Source of the DNA: an uncultured Eggerthellaceae bacterium
GTDB lineage: Bacteria; Actinomycetota; Coriobacteriia; Coriobacteriales; Eggerthellaceae
Assembly: GCA_934630485.1 (NCBI GenBank)
Contig: CAKTWD010000004.1
Span: forward strand, 1 to 36,534
Direction: 5' to 3'
Length of the DNA stretch: 36,534 nt
The notes under the pieces were generated by a model. It was given only the letters and a program-made list of their open reading frames with translations. It was not told where the DNA came from and searched no databases. Of this stretch, positions 25,234-34,106 are shown in pieces; position 1 is the stretch's first letter, and each line of letters opens with the position of its first letter. Position numbers and translations under genes: made by a program.

Positions 25234-26924
25234 GAGTTTTGTTTCAGCAACATTTCTCGGGCATGAGCGATGGACGCATCGGTCGCATCACCCGAAAGCA
25301 TGCGCGCGATCTCGGCCACGCGATCGTCACCTGAAATGCTGGAAAGCACGGTGACGGGAGCGCCCTCGGAAGAAACGCTCTTCTTCACCACGTAATGGGA
25401 ATCGCCGCGAACCGCCACCTGCGCGAGGTGCGTGACCACGATAACCTGATGCGTCTTAGCCAAATCGGCAAGAACCTCGGCCAAAGCAACTGCGGTTGAA
25501 CCGCCCACGCCGGCGTCGACCTCGTCGAACACCAGCGTATCGATAGCGTCGGTTTCGCCAAGAACGACCTTGATGGCAAGCATCACGCGGCTGACTTCGC
25601 CACCAGAGGCAATGCGCGCAAGGGGTCGCGCCTGCATGCCGCGGCCGGGACGGTACATGAACTCGACAGCCGACGGGCCCGACTTCGTCCACTGAGAACG
25701 ATCGAGCCGCTCGATGCGGCATTCGATTTCGGCACCCGACATCTCCATGCGTGCCATGTTCTTGGAAACCGCTTCAGAAAAGCGGGGAGCCGCTTGACCT
25801 CGAGCGAAATCGAGCGCATCAGCCGCTGCAGCCAAGCGTTCTTCGGCGGCGTCAAGCGCAGCCGTTGCCGCACGCAAGCGGGCATCGGCGTCGTCAACCA
25901 ACGAGATTGCCTCTTTAGCCTGATCGCGCTTTTCGAAAACCTGATCCATCGTGGGACCGAAGCTGCGCATAAGCCCCTGAAGGGCAGCGAATCTCTCTTG
26001 GCTTTCCGCAAGCATTTGCGGATCGAAGTCGATCTTGTCCTGATAGCCGCGCACTTCAGCAGCCACATCCTCGACCACGTAGCCAACCTCGCGCAACGAG
26101 GAGGCAAGCTGGCCGAGCGTCGGGTCGACACTGGAAACTTGCTCAAGCTGATCGGCTGCGATGCCCAGGCGATCAAGAGCACCCTCGTCACCCGCAAGGG
26201 AGTCGCGCACGACCGCAACCGCCGTTGCCAACGATTCGGCGTGCTCGGCAAGCTCGAGGCTTTGGCGAAGCTCTTCGTATTCGCCCGGAACAGGGGAAAC
26301 CTCGTCGATGCGCGCCAGTGTGAAGCGCGCTTCGTCAAGCTTTGCCGAACCTTCGGAGGCGGCGGTTTTGATTCGCTCGAGTTCGGCCGCGGCGCGAGAA
26401 GCCTCATCGAAAGCGGCACGGTAATCGCCAAGCACGTCAAGAACCTGCCGCCCTGCCCACGAATCGAGCATCCCGACATGGGCTGCGGGCTTCATAAGCT
26501 GCTGATGCTCGAACTGACCGCACAAGTCGACGTGCGGAGCGACCTTTTGGGCAACCTCGCGCACGCTGGCCATGCGCCCGTTCAGCGACACGCGCGAGCG
26601 CCCGTCCGAGCCAACACGCCTGGTAACGACAAGCTCGCCGTCGTCCTCGAAGGGTTCTTCAGCTTCATCGGACTGAATGTCGCCTGCGTCATGCTGCCCC
26701 GATTCGTTAGGCGTAAAGAAAAAGCGACCCGAGACCTCAAGCCCCGAAGCCCCGTCTCGAACCATGTCGGCGCTTGACCGGGCGCCCATGAGCAGCTTCA
26801 TAGCAGAAAGAAGCGCGGTTTTGCCCGCACCTGTTTCACCTGTGAGCACGGTAAGCCCACGAGATGGCAGCAAGGTTGCCTGCTCGATTAACGCAACGTT
26901 GCGAACTTGAATCTCGTCGATCAT
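25230..26924 (-). CDS. recN: DNA repair ATPase RecN
   Basis: An SMC-like protein acting in double-strand break repair. The 564-residue product has the N-terminal Walker A GETGAGKTAL (about 29-38), a long central Ala/Glu-rich coiled coil, and a C-terminal head with the Walker B region LVFDEVDAGVGGSTA and the switch VVTHLAQVA. The start MIDEIQVRNVALI matches the family, with GGAGG four bases before the ATG. The length is normal. The stop codon lies inside the -35 box of the next operon. Confidence 0.96.
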   Translation of the reverse strand: MIDEIQVRNVALIEQATLLPSRGLTVLTGETGAGKTALLSAMKLLMGARSSADMVRDGASGLEVSGRFFFTPNESGQHDAGDIQSDEAEEPFEDDGELVVTRRVGSDGRSRVSLNGRMASVREVAQKVAPHVDLCGQFEHQQLMKPAAHVGMLDSWAGRQVLDVLGDYRAAFDEASRAAAELERIKTAASEGSAKLDEARFTLARIDEVSPVPGEYEELRQSLELAEHAESLATAVAVVRDSLAGDEGALDRLGIAADQLEQVSSVDPTLGQLASSLREVGYVVEDVAAEVRGYQDKIDFDPQMLAESQERFAALQGLMRSFGPTMDQVFEKRDQAKEAISLVDDADARLRAATAALDAAEERLAAAADALDFARGQAAPRFSEAVSKNMARMEMSGAEIECRIERLDRSQWTKSGPSAVEFMYRPGRGMQARPLARIASGGEVSRVMLAIKVVLGETDAIDTLVFDEVDAGVGGSTAVALAEVLADLAKTHQVIVVTHLAQVAVRGDSHYVVKKSVSSEGAPVTVLSSISGDDRVAEIARMLSGDATDASIAHAREMLLKQNS

Positions 26925-26957
26925 TCATCCTCCAAAAGGTTTCAGAGAACCGCTCCG

Positions 26958-26963
26958 AGTATA
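26958..26963 (-). promoter_or_regulatory. Possible -10 box of recN
   Basis: TATACT on the minus strand, about 34 bases before the recN start, without a clear -35 box. The 26925-27103 gap between recN and the end of dtd is otherwise featureless apart from two near copies of GCGCCCAAC. Confidence 0.35.
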
Positions 26964-27103
26964 ACAAAGCGGTCCCATCGGGCGCCCAACCGTCATCCAA
27001 CGGGAATCCAACAAGCGCCCAACTGCGGCTCGCCGCGAAACCAGGTCACACGCCGCGCCGCAAACGCACGATCAAACAGGAAGCCAACACCGTTCGCGGC
27101 CTC

Positions 27104-27550
27104 CTACAATTCGTCAGTGTCCAGCAAAATGGTGAAGGGGCCGTCGTTTTGCAGGGAGACCTGCATATCGGCGCCGAATTCACCCGTTTCAACACGTTCG
27201 ACGTCGCGACGAGCGCGCTCGACGAAGCACTCATACAGGGCGTTGGCGCTATCGGGCGAACCCGCCTTCGTGAACGAGGGACGATTGCCGCGACGGCAAT
27301 CGGCATACAGGGTGAACTGCGAGACCACCAGAACCTCTCCGGCGACATCGTCAAGCGAAAGATTGGTTTTTCCGTTCTCGTCAGCGAAAATGCGCATGCG
27401 GAAGATCTTCGACCACAACTTCTCGACCTGCTCTTCAGAATCATCCTGACCCACGCCCAGCAAAATCAGGAAACCTTTGCCGATAGAGCCGACTACGTTG
27501 CCCTCGATCTGAACCTGCGCCTGCGCCACTCGCTGGATCACTGCTTTCAT
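27104..27550 (-). CDS. dtd: D-aminoacyl-tRNA deacylase
   Basis: Hydrolyses D-amino acids mischarged on tRNA. The 148-residue product has the two hallmark motifs: SQFTLYAD (about 97-104) and the Gly-cisPro region NDGPFTILLDT near the C-terminus. The second motif is usually GPVT; here it is GPFT. The start MKAVIQRV has AGGGAGC upstream and lies 14 bases after the uvrB stop, so it is probably cotranscribed with uvrB. Confidence 0.95.
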   Translation of the reverse strand: MKAVIQRVAQAQVQIEGNVVGSIGKGFLILLGVGQDDSEEQVEKLWSKIFRMRIFADENGKTNLSLDDVAGEVLVVSQFTLYADCRRGNRPSFTKAGSPDSANALYECFVERARRDVERVETGEFGADMQVSLQNDGPFTILLDTDEL

Positions 27551-27564
27551 CTGCTGTTGCTCCC

Positions 27565-29715
27565 TTAGTTTCTGCGGCTTGAACCATAAGCCGCGTTTTT
27601 CCTATTGCCGAATGCGCTTCCCTTGCGCGCCTGCTTCTTCAAACCGGCCAGCGCGTCTTCTTCAGACATGCCTTCGAACGACGCGCGCAGCTTGACCACC
27701 TGATCGCGGATCTGCACAGCCTGCTCGAAGTCCATGTTCTTCGACGCCTCGGCCATCTCGTCCTCCATGCTGGAGATAATGCGAAGGACCTCTTCACGCG
27801 AAAGCTCAGCCAATTCCTGATTGACCTGCTCGGCCGTCCTGCCAGCACTTCCCTCGGTGACATACCCGATGATGTTGCTGATGGCCTTGCGGACGGTTTG
27901 CGGTTCGATGCCGTTATCCTCGTTGTACTTCATCTGAATGGCGCGGCGGCGACGCGTCTCGTCAATGGCCAAACGCATGGAATCGGTGATCTTGTCGGCG
28001 TACATCAAAACCTGGCCCGACACATTACGCGCCGCACGCCCGATGGTCTGAATGAGCGAGCGATGGTTGCGCAGGAAGCCTTCCTTGTCTGCGTCAAGAA
28101 TGGCGACAAGCGACACCTCGGGCAGGTCAAGGCCCTCGCGCAGCAGGTTGATGCCCACCAGCGTGTCGAACTTGCCCATGCGCAGATCGCGCAGGATCTC
28201 GACACGGTCGAGCGTGGCGATGTCCGAATGCATGTATCGCGCGCGAACACCCTGGTCAAGTAGATGATCGGTCAAGTCTTCCGCCATCTTCTTGGTAAGC
28301 GTGGTGATAAGCGTGCGCTCGTCGCGCGAAGCGCGCAACTTGGCCTCGTCGATGATGTCGTCGATTTGCGAGGCAACGGGACGCACGATGATCTCGGGGT
28401 CGAGCAACCCGGTTGGGCGGATGATCTGCTCGACTTTCGCCTGGCTGACACGCTCCTCGTAATCGCCCGGGGTTGCCGACACGTAAATGAACTGCGGCAC
28501 GCGCTGCTCGAACTCGTCAAAACGCAGCGGGCGGTTGTCCAGGCAGCTGGGCAACCTGAAACCGTGCTCGGCCAGGGTGATCTTACGAGAGCGGTCGCCT
28601 TCGTGCATGCCGCGGATCTGCGGCACCGTCACATGGCTCTCGTCGATGATACACAGGAAGTCCTTCGGAAAATAATCGATAAGCGTATACGGCGGCTCGC
28701 CCGGAGCGCGGCCGTCAATATGGCGCGAATAGTTCTCGATGCCGCTGCAGAAGCCCATGGTCTCGAGCATCTCAAGATCGTAGCTAGTGCGCATCTCGAG
28801 GCGCTCTGCTTCAAGAAGCTTGCCCTCGGAACGGAACTGCTCGAGGCGGTTTTGAAGCTCCTCGCGGATGCTTGCCATGGCACGATCGAGCTTCGGGCGC
28901 GCAGTGACGTAATGAGAAGCCGGCCAAATGGGAAGCGCTTCGTACGTTTGAAGAACCTCACCCGTGACGTTGTCCACTTCCGAAACGGACTCGATCTCGT
29001 CACCCCAGAACTCAATGCGGATGGGGTTGTCGGCGTACGGAGGGAACACATCCAGGTTGTCGCCGCGCACGCGGAAGGTCCCGCGCGAAAGCTCATAATC
29101 GTTTCGGTCGTATTGAATGTCGATGAGATCGTGGATGACATCATCGCGGTCGGCAGGTTTTTCCTTGTCAAGGAAAACCGCCATGCCCGCATAATCCATC
29201 GGCGAACCGATACCGTAGATGCAGCTTACAGACGCAACCACGATGCAATCACGACGCGAGAGCAAAGCGGACGTGGCCGCATGACGGAGTTTCTCGACTT
29301 CCTCGTTGATCGATGCATCCTTCTCGATAAACGTGTCCGAAGCAGGGACGTATGCTTCGGGCTGATAGTAGTCGTAGTAAGAAACGAAGTAGACAACCGA
29401 GTTGTTGGGGAAGAACTCCTTCAGCTCGCCCGCCAGCTGGGCTGCAAGCGTCTTGTTGGGGGCAAGCACCAACGTGGGCTTCTGCGTGGCCTCGATGACT
29501 TTAGCCATAGTGAAGGTTTTGCCCGAGCCGGTAACGCCCAAAAGGGTTTGATAGCGCATGCCGTCGTCAACATTCTTGGCAAGCGCCTTGATGGCTTGGG
29601 GCTGATCACCTGCGGGCTCGTATGGCGAGACAACCTTGAACGGCGTGTTGGCAAGCCTTACGTCAGGCAGCTTGCCTTCCATAGCGATACCTTCGAGATT
29701 CGAAAGATGAGCCAT
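27565..29715 (-). CDS. uvrB: Excinuclease ABC subunit B
   Basis: The damage-verification helicase of nucleotide excision repair. The 716-residue product has Walker A GVTGSGKT near 59-66, the aromatic beta-hairpin region YYDYYQPEAYVP, helicase motifs including DESHVT and QTIGRAARN, and a C-terminal UVR domain that contacts UvrC (about 645-680). The start MAHLSNLEGIAMEGK has AAGGGG upstream; an internal ATG at codon 12 (MEGKLPDV) is possible. Family identity is certain. uvrA and uvrC are not in the window. Confidence 0.97.
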   Translation of the reverse strand: MAHLSNLEGIAMEGKLPDVRLANTPFKVVSPYEPAGDQPQAIKALAKNVDDGMRYQTLLGVTGSGKTFTMAKVIEATQKPTLVLAPNKTLAAQLAGELKEFFPNNSVVYFVSYYDYYQPEAYVPASDTFIEKDASINEEVEKLRHAATSALLSRRDCIVVASVSCIYGIGSPMDYAGMAVFLDKEKPADRDDVIHDLIDIQYDRNDYELSRGTFRVRGDNLDVFPPYADNPIRIEFWGDEIESVSEVDNVTGEVLQTYEALPIWPASHYVTARPKLDRAMASIREELQNRLEQFRSEGKLLEAERLEMRTSYDLEMLETMGFCSGIENYSRHIDGRAPGEPPYTLIDYFPKDFLCIIDESHVTVPQIRGMHEGDRSRKITLAEHGFRLPSCLDNRPLRFDEFEQRVPQFIYVSATPGDYEERVSQAKVEQIIRPTGLLDPEIIVRPVASQIDDIIDEAKLRASRDERTLITTLTKKMAEDLTDHLLDQGVRARYMHSDIATLDRVEILRDLRMGKFDTLVGINLLREGLDLPEVSLVAILDADKEGFLRNHRSLIQTIGRAARNVSGQVLMYADKITDSMRLAIDETRRRRAIQMKYNEDNGIEPQTVRKAISNIIGYVTEGSAGRTAEQVNQELAELSREEVLRIISSMEDEMAEASKNMDFEQAVQIRDQVVKLRASFEGMSEEDALAGLKKQARKGSAFGNRKNAAYGSSRRN

Positions 29716-29749
29716 TGCGAATGCCCCTTAGAACACGATGGTGAAACAG

Positions 29750-29785
29750 AAAAGCGGCGCCGCGCCCGCACGGGCATGGCGCCGC
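29750..29785 (-). terminator. Terminator between coaE and uvrB
   Basis: A GC-rich stem GCGGCGCC/GGCGCCGC with inner pairs GCCC/GGGC is followed by TTTTC on the minus strand. It should end the coaE transcript, so uvrB would need its own promoter or readthrough. Confidence 0.75.
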
Positions 29786-29808
29786 GTCATAGCAACATGC
29801 TAGCGGTG

Positions 29809-30420
29809 TTAAAGCTGGATGCCCTCTTTTTCAGCGTAGTCGTTCCACCAGCTGACAACCTTGTTATACAGCTCTTCCTTAGTGCCGTCATTGCTGAACA
29901 CAACATCAGACTCCTCGATGCGCTCAGCATCGGTTACCTGCTGGGCAATGCGACGGCGAACATCGTCCTCGGCCCAGCCTGCGGCAACAGCGCGCTGAAG
30001 GCGAACGTCAAGCGGAGCCAGAACGCCGATGACGATGTCGGCGGCATAGCCCATCGACGATGCGCGATTCTTGTACACCGAGTACTCAACGACCACGGCC
30101 TTGCAGCCCTTGTGCTTCAGCTCGTCCAGTCGCTCGACGAACAGCTCCTCGATGCGGGGCATGGTGATGCGGTTGAGCTTACGCGTTTGAGCAGGGCTTT
30201 CGAACGCCTTGCGCGCAAGAGCCGGACGGCTGACTTCGCCGTACGGATCGAAGATGTCAGTTCCGAAAGCACCGAGCAGGTCGGTTTTCACCGTCTCCCA
30301 CATAAGAACGTCATGGCCGATTTGATCGAGGTCAAGCCAGTCCAAACCTTGATCGACAAGGGCCTTGCGTGCGGTAGATTTTCCGGCACCCATCCCGCCG
30401 ATGACGAAGATTGTGAGCAT
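29809..30420 (-). CDS. coaE: Dephospho-CoA kinase
   Basis: Phosphorylates the ribose 3'-hydroxyl of dephospho-CoA, the last step of CoA synthesis. The 203-residue P-loop kinase has GGMGAGKST at about 8-16 and the substrate-side segment LDLDQIGHDVL. The start MLTIFVIGG is fixed by CAGGAGGT just before the ATG at 30420. In many Actinobacteria this gene follows rpsA; here an oppositely oriented acyltransferase gene lies between them. The 225-base divergent gap to its right is AT-rich around 30460-30495, promoter-like, but no box pair is clear. Confidence 0.93.
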   Translation of the reverse strand: MLTIFVIGGMGAGKSTARKALVDQGLDWLDLDQIGHDVLMWETVKTDLLGAFGTDIFDPYGEVSRPALARKAFESPAQTRKLNRITMPRIEELFVERLDELKHKGCKAVVVEYSVYKNRASSMGYAADIVIGVLAPLDVRLQRAVAAGWAEDDVRRRIAQQVTDAERIEESDVVFSNDGTKEELYNKVVSWWNDYAEKEGIQL

Positions 30421-30645
30421 GGTGACCTCCTGCATGTCGATCTGAAACAATAGAGATAAATATAGGTCTGTGCAGAGCCGTATATTTTATAATACACGAG
30501 CGTTTCGCCGCTATCGCATCCAACTTGCGTCTTTTTCCGCGGCGTGACCAAACGCGCCGATTGGGGTTGGCGCAAAAACAACGGCCTCTCGGCAGGCATT
30601 CGTCACGCCCACGGCCGATCGATAGCTTGATGGGGGAATCGTTCG

Positions 30646-32508
30646 ATGAGTCGACCGAAAACACGCTACATCCCTTCGCTTGACGGACTGCGCGCATTTG
30701 CTGTTCTGGCCGTTATCGCCTATCACATGAACATGTCCTGGGCCCCCGGCGGCCTTCTTGGCGTGACCATGTTCTTCGTCCTTTCCGGCTACCTCATCAC
30801 CGGACTTCTTATCGCCGAATTCGATTACTCGGGCACCATCGATCTTAAAGACTTTTGGATGAGGCGAATCCGCCGTATCATCCCCGCCGTCTTCTTTACC
30901 CTTATCGGCGTCGCTTTCTTATGCGTATTGTTCAACCACGCGCTGCTTACCAAAATGCGCCCGCAGATCCTGCCAACTGCCCTGTTCTTCAACAACTGGT
31001 TCCAGATCTTCGGCAACATCTCGTACTTCCAGGCACTTGGCGCCCCCTCCCCCATTACGCATTGCTGGTCGCTTTCCATTGAAGAGCAGTTCTATATCGT
31101 ATGGCCCGTCTTCATGCTGCTGGCCCTGCGCGCTGGCATGCGCAAGGGGACGCTGCGGAAAGTCACCACGGCGCTGATCGTCGTCTCAGCAGTCCTGATG
31201 ATGATCCTGTTCGATCCGACAGGCGACCCCAGCCGCGTTTACTACGGCACCGACACGCGTGCGTTCTCGCTGCTGATCGGCGCACTGCTTGCCATGATCT
31301 GGCCCTCGGCGAAGCTTTCCGACATCAGCGGTCGCGACCTTTCAGGCACAGAACGCATCGCCTTTGACGGCGTGGGCATTGCCGCACTTATCGGGCTGGT
31401 GCTGATGGTGGGCCTTACCAACGGATACTCACCCTTCATTTACTATGGCGGGCTGGTGCTTTGCTCGCTGCTAACCGCGCTTGCCATTGCCGTGATGGTT
31501 CATCCCGTCAGCGTCATCGGGAAGATCTTCTCGTGGCAACCGCTCGTGACCATCGGCAAGCTCAGCTACTCCATCTATCTGTGGCACTACCCCATTCTGC
31601 TTCTTACCACCCCGGGCAACCTTCAAGATGGCCTGCCTTGGTATCTCAGGATTTTGCAGCTTGCCCTGATCATCGGAGTGTCGTGGCTTTCTTACACCTT
31701 CGTCGAGAACCCCATCAGACACGGCGCCGTCGGCAATTTCGTGCGCAACCTGCACGAAGGCGCGTTCACCCTACGCGAATGGGCTCAAACCCATCTGATT
31801 CCCGTAGCCGTTTGCGCACTGGTTGTTTTGGTAACCGTTATCGGCTGCATCTTCGTTCCCGACACCAGCGCCCTTGAAGGCGGCGACCTGCTGATGAACG
31901 AAGAAGCCCAAACCAATGCGCCCGAAAACAGCGAGACCGAGCCTGCAACCCCGGCGCCCGACCCCTACGACATAGTCATGATCGGTGATTCGGTATCGGT
32001 GCGTGCTATCCCCGATTTCAGCCAAGCATTCCCACATGGCCTCATCGATGCGCAGGTAAATCGCCAACTTTGGGACGCACCGGGCATTTTGCAGCACTAT
32101 CTGGACATGGGAATGGTCGGTGACGTGGTCGTGTTCGCACTGGGAACCAACAGCGTGGTCACCGACGACCAGATCGATGACGTGATGAGAGTGGTCGGAC
32201 CCGAAAGGGATGTGTGGTTCGTGACCACACGCTCGACCACCGACTGGCAAGACGACTCGAATGCCGCACTGTGGAATGCGGCCGCCCGTTATAGCAACGT
32301 CCAGATCATTGACTGGTTTGCATTCAGCGCCAACCGCGAAGACCTCTTCGACGGCGATGGCACGCATCTTACCGAAGAAGGCGCCGGAATCTACACCGCA
32401 CTGGTCAAGAGCGCGGTAGAGGCGTACCTGCCCGAGCACCCCGAAGACGAAGCCGCTACCGAAGGACCTACGGAAGGCGACGAGGCCGCTGCGGGTGAGG
32501 CGGCGTAG
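30646..32508 (+). CDS. Acyltransferase-3 / SGNH O-acetyltransferase (OatA-like)
   Basis: A membrane enzyme predicted to move acetyl groups across the membrane and place them on a cell-envelope glycan, such as peptidoglycan (OatA) or another polysaccharide. The 620-residue product has an acyltransferase-3 membrane domain (about 1-385, starting SLDGLRAFAVLAVIAYH with H27). A linker follows, then an SGNH domain with S449 in IGDSVS, and D571 and H574 in DGDGTHL. The C-tail is acidic and Ala/Glu-rich. The start has TGGGGGAA upstream. It is a single-gene plus-strand unit ending in its own terminator. The exact acceptor cannot be read from sequence. Confidence 0.88.
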   Translation: MSRPKTRYIPSLDGLRAFAVLAVIAYHMNMSWAPGGLLGVTMFFVLSGYLITGLLIAEFDYSGTIDLKDFWMRRIRRIIPAVFFTLIGVAFLCVLFNHALLTKMRPQILPTALFFNNWFQIFGNISYFQALGAPSPITHCWSLSIEEQFYIVWPVFMLLALRAGMRKGTLRKVTTALIVVSAVLMMILFDPTGDPSRVYYGTDTRAFSLLIGALLAMIWPSAKLSDISGRDLSGTERIAFDGVGIAALIGLVLMVGLTNGYSPFIYYGGLVLCSLLTALAIAVMVHPVSVIGKIFSWQPLVTIGKLSYSIYLWHYPILLLTTPGNLQDGLPWYLRILQLALIIGVSWLSYTFVENPIRHGAVGNFVRNLHEGAFTLREWAQTHLIPVAVCALVVLVTVIGCIFVPDTSALEGGDLLMNEEAQTNAPENSETEPATPAPDPYDIVMIGDSVSVRAIPDFSQAFPHGLIDAQVNRQLWDAPGILQHYLDMGMVGDVVVFALGTNSVVTDDQIDDVMRVVGPERDVWFVTTRSTTDWQDDSNAALWNAAARYSNVQIIDWFAFSANREDLFDGDGTHLTEEGAGIYTALVKSAVEAYLPEHPEDEAATEGPTEGDEAAAGEAA

Positions 32509-32554
32509 AATCGCAGTTTTGCCTGCCGCCTCGACAACTGAATATCAATAATCC

Positions 32555-32579
32555 AGAGGGGCGATTCGCCCCTCTTTCC
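32555..32579 (+). terminator. Terminator of the O-acetyltransferase gene
   Basis: The perfect stem AGAGGGGCG-ATT-CGCCCCTCT is followed by TTCC on the plus strand, 46 bases after the stop codon. Confidence 0.75.
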
Positions 32580-32599
32580 ATGCCGTGGCCGAGAGACAT

Positions 32600-32637
32600 G
32601 AAGAAAGGGCGGGAAAGCTTAACGCTTTCCCGCCCTT
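32600..32637 (-). terminator. Terminator of rpsA
   Basis: The nearly perfect stem AAGGGCGGGAAAGC/GCTTTCCCGCCCTT is followed by TCTTC on the minus strand. It lies 23 bases after the rpsA stop, back to back with the terminator of the convergent gene. Confidence 0.8.
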
Positions 32638-32660
32638 AGCGGTTTCGATGCTAGCGGAAA

Positions 32661-33854
32661 CTACTCAGCAGCAGTCTCGGTAGCCTCAGCCTCGGGAGCC
32701 TCGGTCTCCTTCTTGCCGTCCTCGGCAATGTTCTCGACCGCGATCTCGATGCCCAGGTCGGCAGCAGCAGCCTTCATGGACAGGCTGATGCGACGACGCT
32801 CAGGGTTGACGTCCATAACCTTGACCTTGACGACGTCGCCAACCTTCACGACCTGTGCAGGGGTGTCGATGTGACGCGGAGCCATCTCGGAGATGTGGAC
32901 AAGACCCTCGGTGTTCTCGCCCAGAGCGACGAATGCGCCAAACGGAACAACCTTGGTGACGGTGCCGTCAACGATGGTGCCAACGGGGTAGTTCTCGACG
33001 AGCTTGACCCAGGGATCAGGCGTGGTCTGCTTGAGACCCAGCGAGATGCGCTCGCGCTGAAGGTCGACATCCAGAACCTCGACCTCGACCTCTTGGCCAA
33101 CCTTGACGACCTCGGAGGGATGGTTGACATGGTTCCAAGAAAGCTCGGAGATGTGAACCAGACCGTCGATGCCGCCCAGGTCGACGAATGCACCAAAGTC
33201 GACGATGGAGGAAACGGTGCCCTTGAGGCGCATGCCCTTGGAGAGCTTCGCCAGGATCTCGACGCGCTCGTTCTTGCGGCCCTCTTCGAGGATGACGCGG
33301 CGGGAAAGAACAACGTTGTTGCGGTTGCGATCCATCTCGATGATGCGTGCCTCGAGCTCGGTGCCCAGGTAAGCATCCAGATCCTTCACGCGGCGAAGGT
33401 CAACCAGGGAAGCAGGCAGGAAGCCACGCAGGCCGATGTCGAGGATGAGACCACCCTTGACGACCTCGATGACCTCGCCAGTGACGGGCTCGCCGGCCTT
33501 GAACTTCTCCTCGACGGAGATCCAGGCACGCTCGTACTCGGCACGCTTCTTGGAGAGGATGAGACGACCGTCCTTGTCTTCCTTCTGAAGAACCAGAGCC
33601 TCGATCTTGTCGCCAACGGTGACCAGGTCGGCAGGATCGGCGTCCTTGCGGATGGAAAGCTCGCGAACGGGGATAACGCCCTCGCTCTTGAATCCGATGT
33701 CCACCAGGACCTCGTCGCGCTCGATCTTGACGACAGTGCCGTCAACCAGATCGCCTTCGTCGAACTCGGTGAGGGTGCCATCGATCATCTGGTTCATCTG
33801 CTCATCAGAGATGTCGGAGAAATCGATGACGGACGGGTTTTTGATTTCGGTCAA
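32661..33854 (-). CDS. rpsA: 30S ribosomal protein S1
   Basis: Helps the 30S subunit bind and unfold mRNA. The 397-residue product has four S1 RNA-binding domains at about 33-104, 119-186, 206-275 and 291-362, the short form usual outside Proteobacteria, and an acidic Glu/Ala-rich tail. The start codon is TTG at 33854 (MTEIKNPSV), with GAAAGGGG six to seven bases upstream. No in-frame ATG is better placed. A leader of about 160 bases separates it from an extended -10 promoter. Confidence 0.95.
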   Translation of the reverse strand: MTEIKNPSVIDFSDISDEQMNQMIDGTLTEFDEGDLVDGTVVKIERDEVLVDIGFKSEGVIPVRELSIRKDADPADLVTVGDKIEALVLQKEDKDGRLILSKKRAEYERAWISVEEKFKAGEPVTGEVIEVVKGGLILDIGLRGFLPASLVDLRRVKDLDAYLGTELEARIIEMDRNRNNVVLSRRVILEEGRKNERVEILAKLSKGMRLKGTVSSIVDFGAFVDLGGIDGLVHISELSWNHVNHPSEVVKVGQEVEVEVLDVDLQRERISLGLKQTTPDPWVKLVENYPVGTIVDGTVTKVVPFGAFVALGENTEGLVHISEMAPRHIDTPAQVVKVGDVVKVKVMDVNPERRRISLSMKAAAADLGIEIAVENIAEDGKKETEAPEAEATETAAE

Positions 33855-34019
33855 AACGGACCCCTTTCAATTCTCGGGGACCCTTCGCCATGAATGATTG
33901 CTGACATTTACCATGTTCGGGTGACGCGAAGCCCAGCTAGTGCCGAACCCCTCGTTGTGCAACAAACATGTCTCGGGGGCCAATACTGTTGCTTGCAAGT
34001 CCGTCCTACAAGCCGCATT

Positions 34020-34028
34020 AGTATATCA
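34020..34028 (-). promoter_or_regulatory. Extended -10 promoter of rpsA
   Basis: The minus strand reads TGA-TATACT. The following leader (about 33855-34013) contains no open frame worth calling; short complementary stretches such as GAGGGG/CCCC occur in it, which could fold, but no known ribosomal leader is recognised. Confidence 0.5.
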
Positions 34029-34106
34029 CGCCGCAAGCCCCCGTGCGATGCGTTTCAATGACGTCGACAATTCACCACGAGTCGCCCAAATGATTTTGCA
34101 GTCAGC

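Noticed and set aside
28264..30453. A 729-codon open frame on the plus strand opposite uvrB and coaE
   Set aside because: It is antisense to two well-identified genes, lacks a ribosome binding site and known motifs, and crosses a terminator hairpin. High GC at third positions leaves such frames open.
32871..33893. A 340-codon plus-strand frame opposite rpsA
   Set aside because: Its Asp/Leu/Val-rich sequence is the mirror of the S1 repeats; no start signals.
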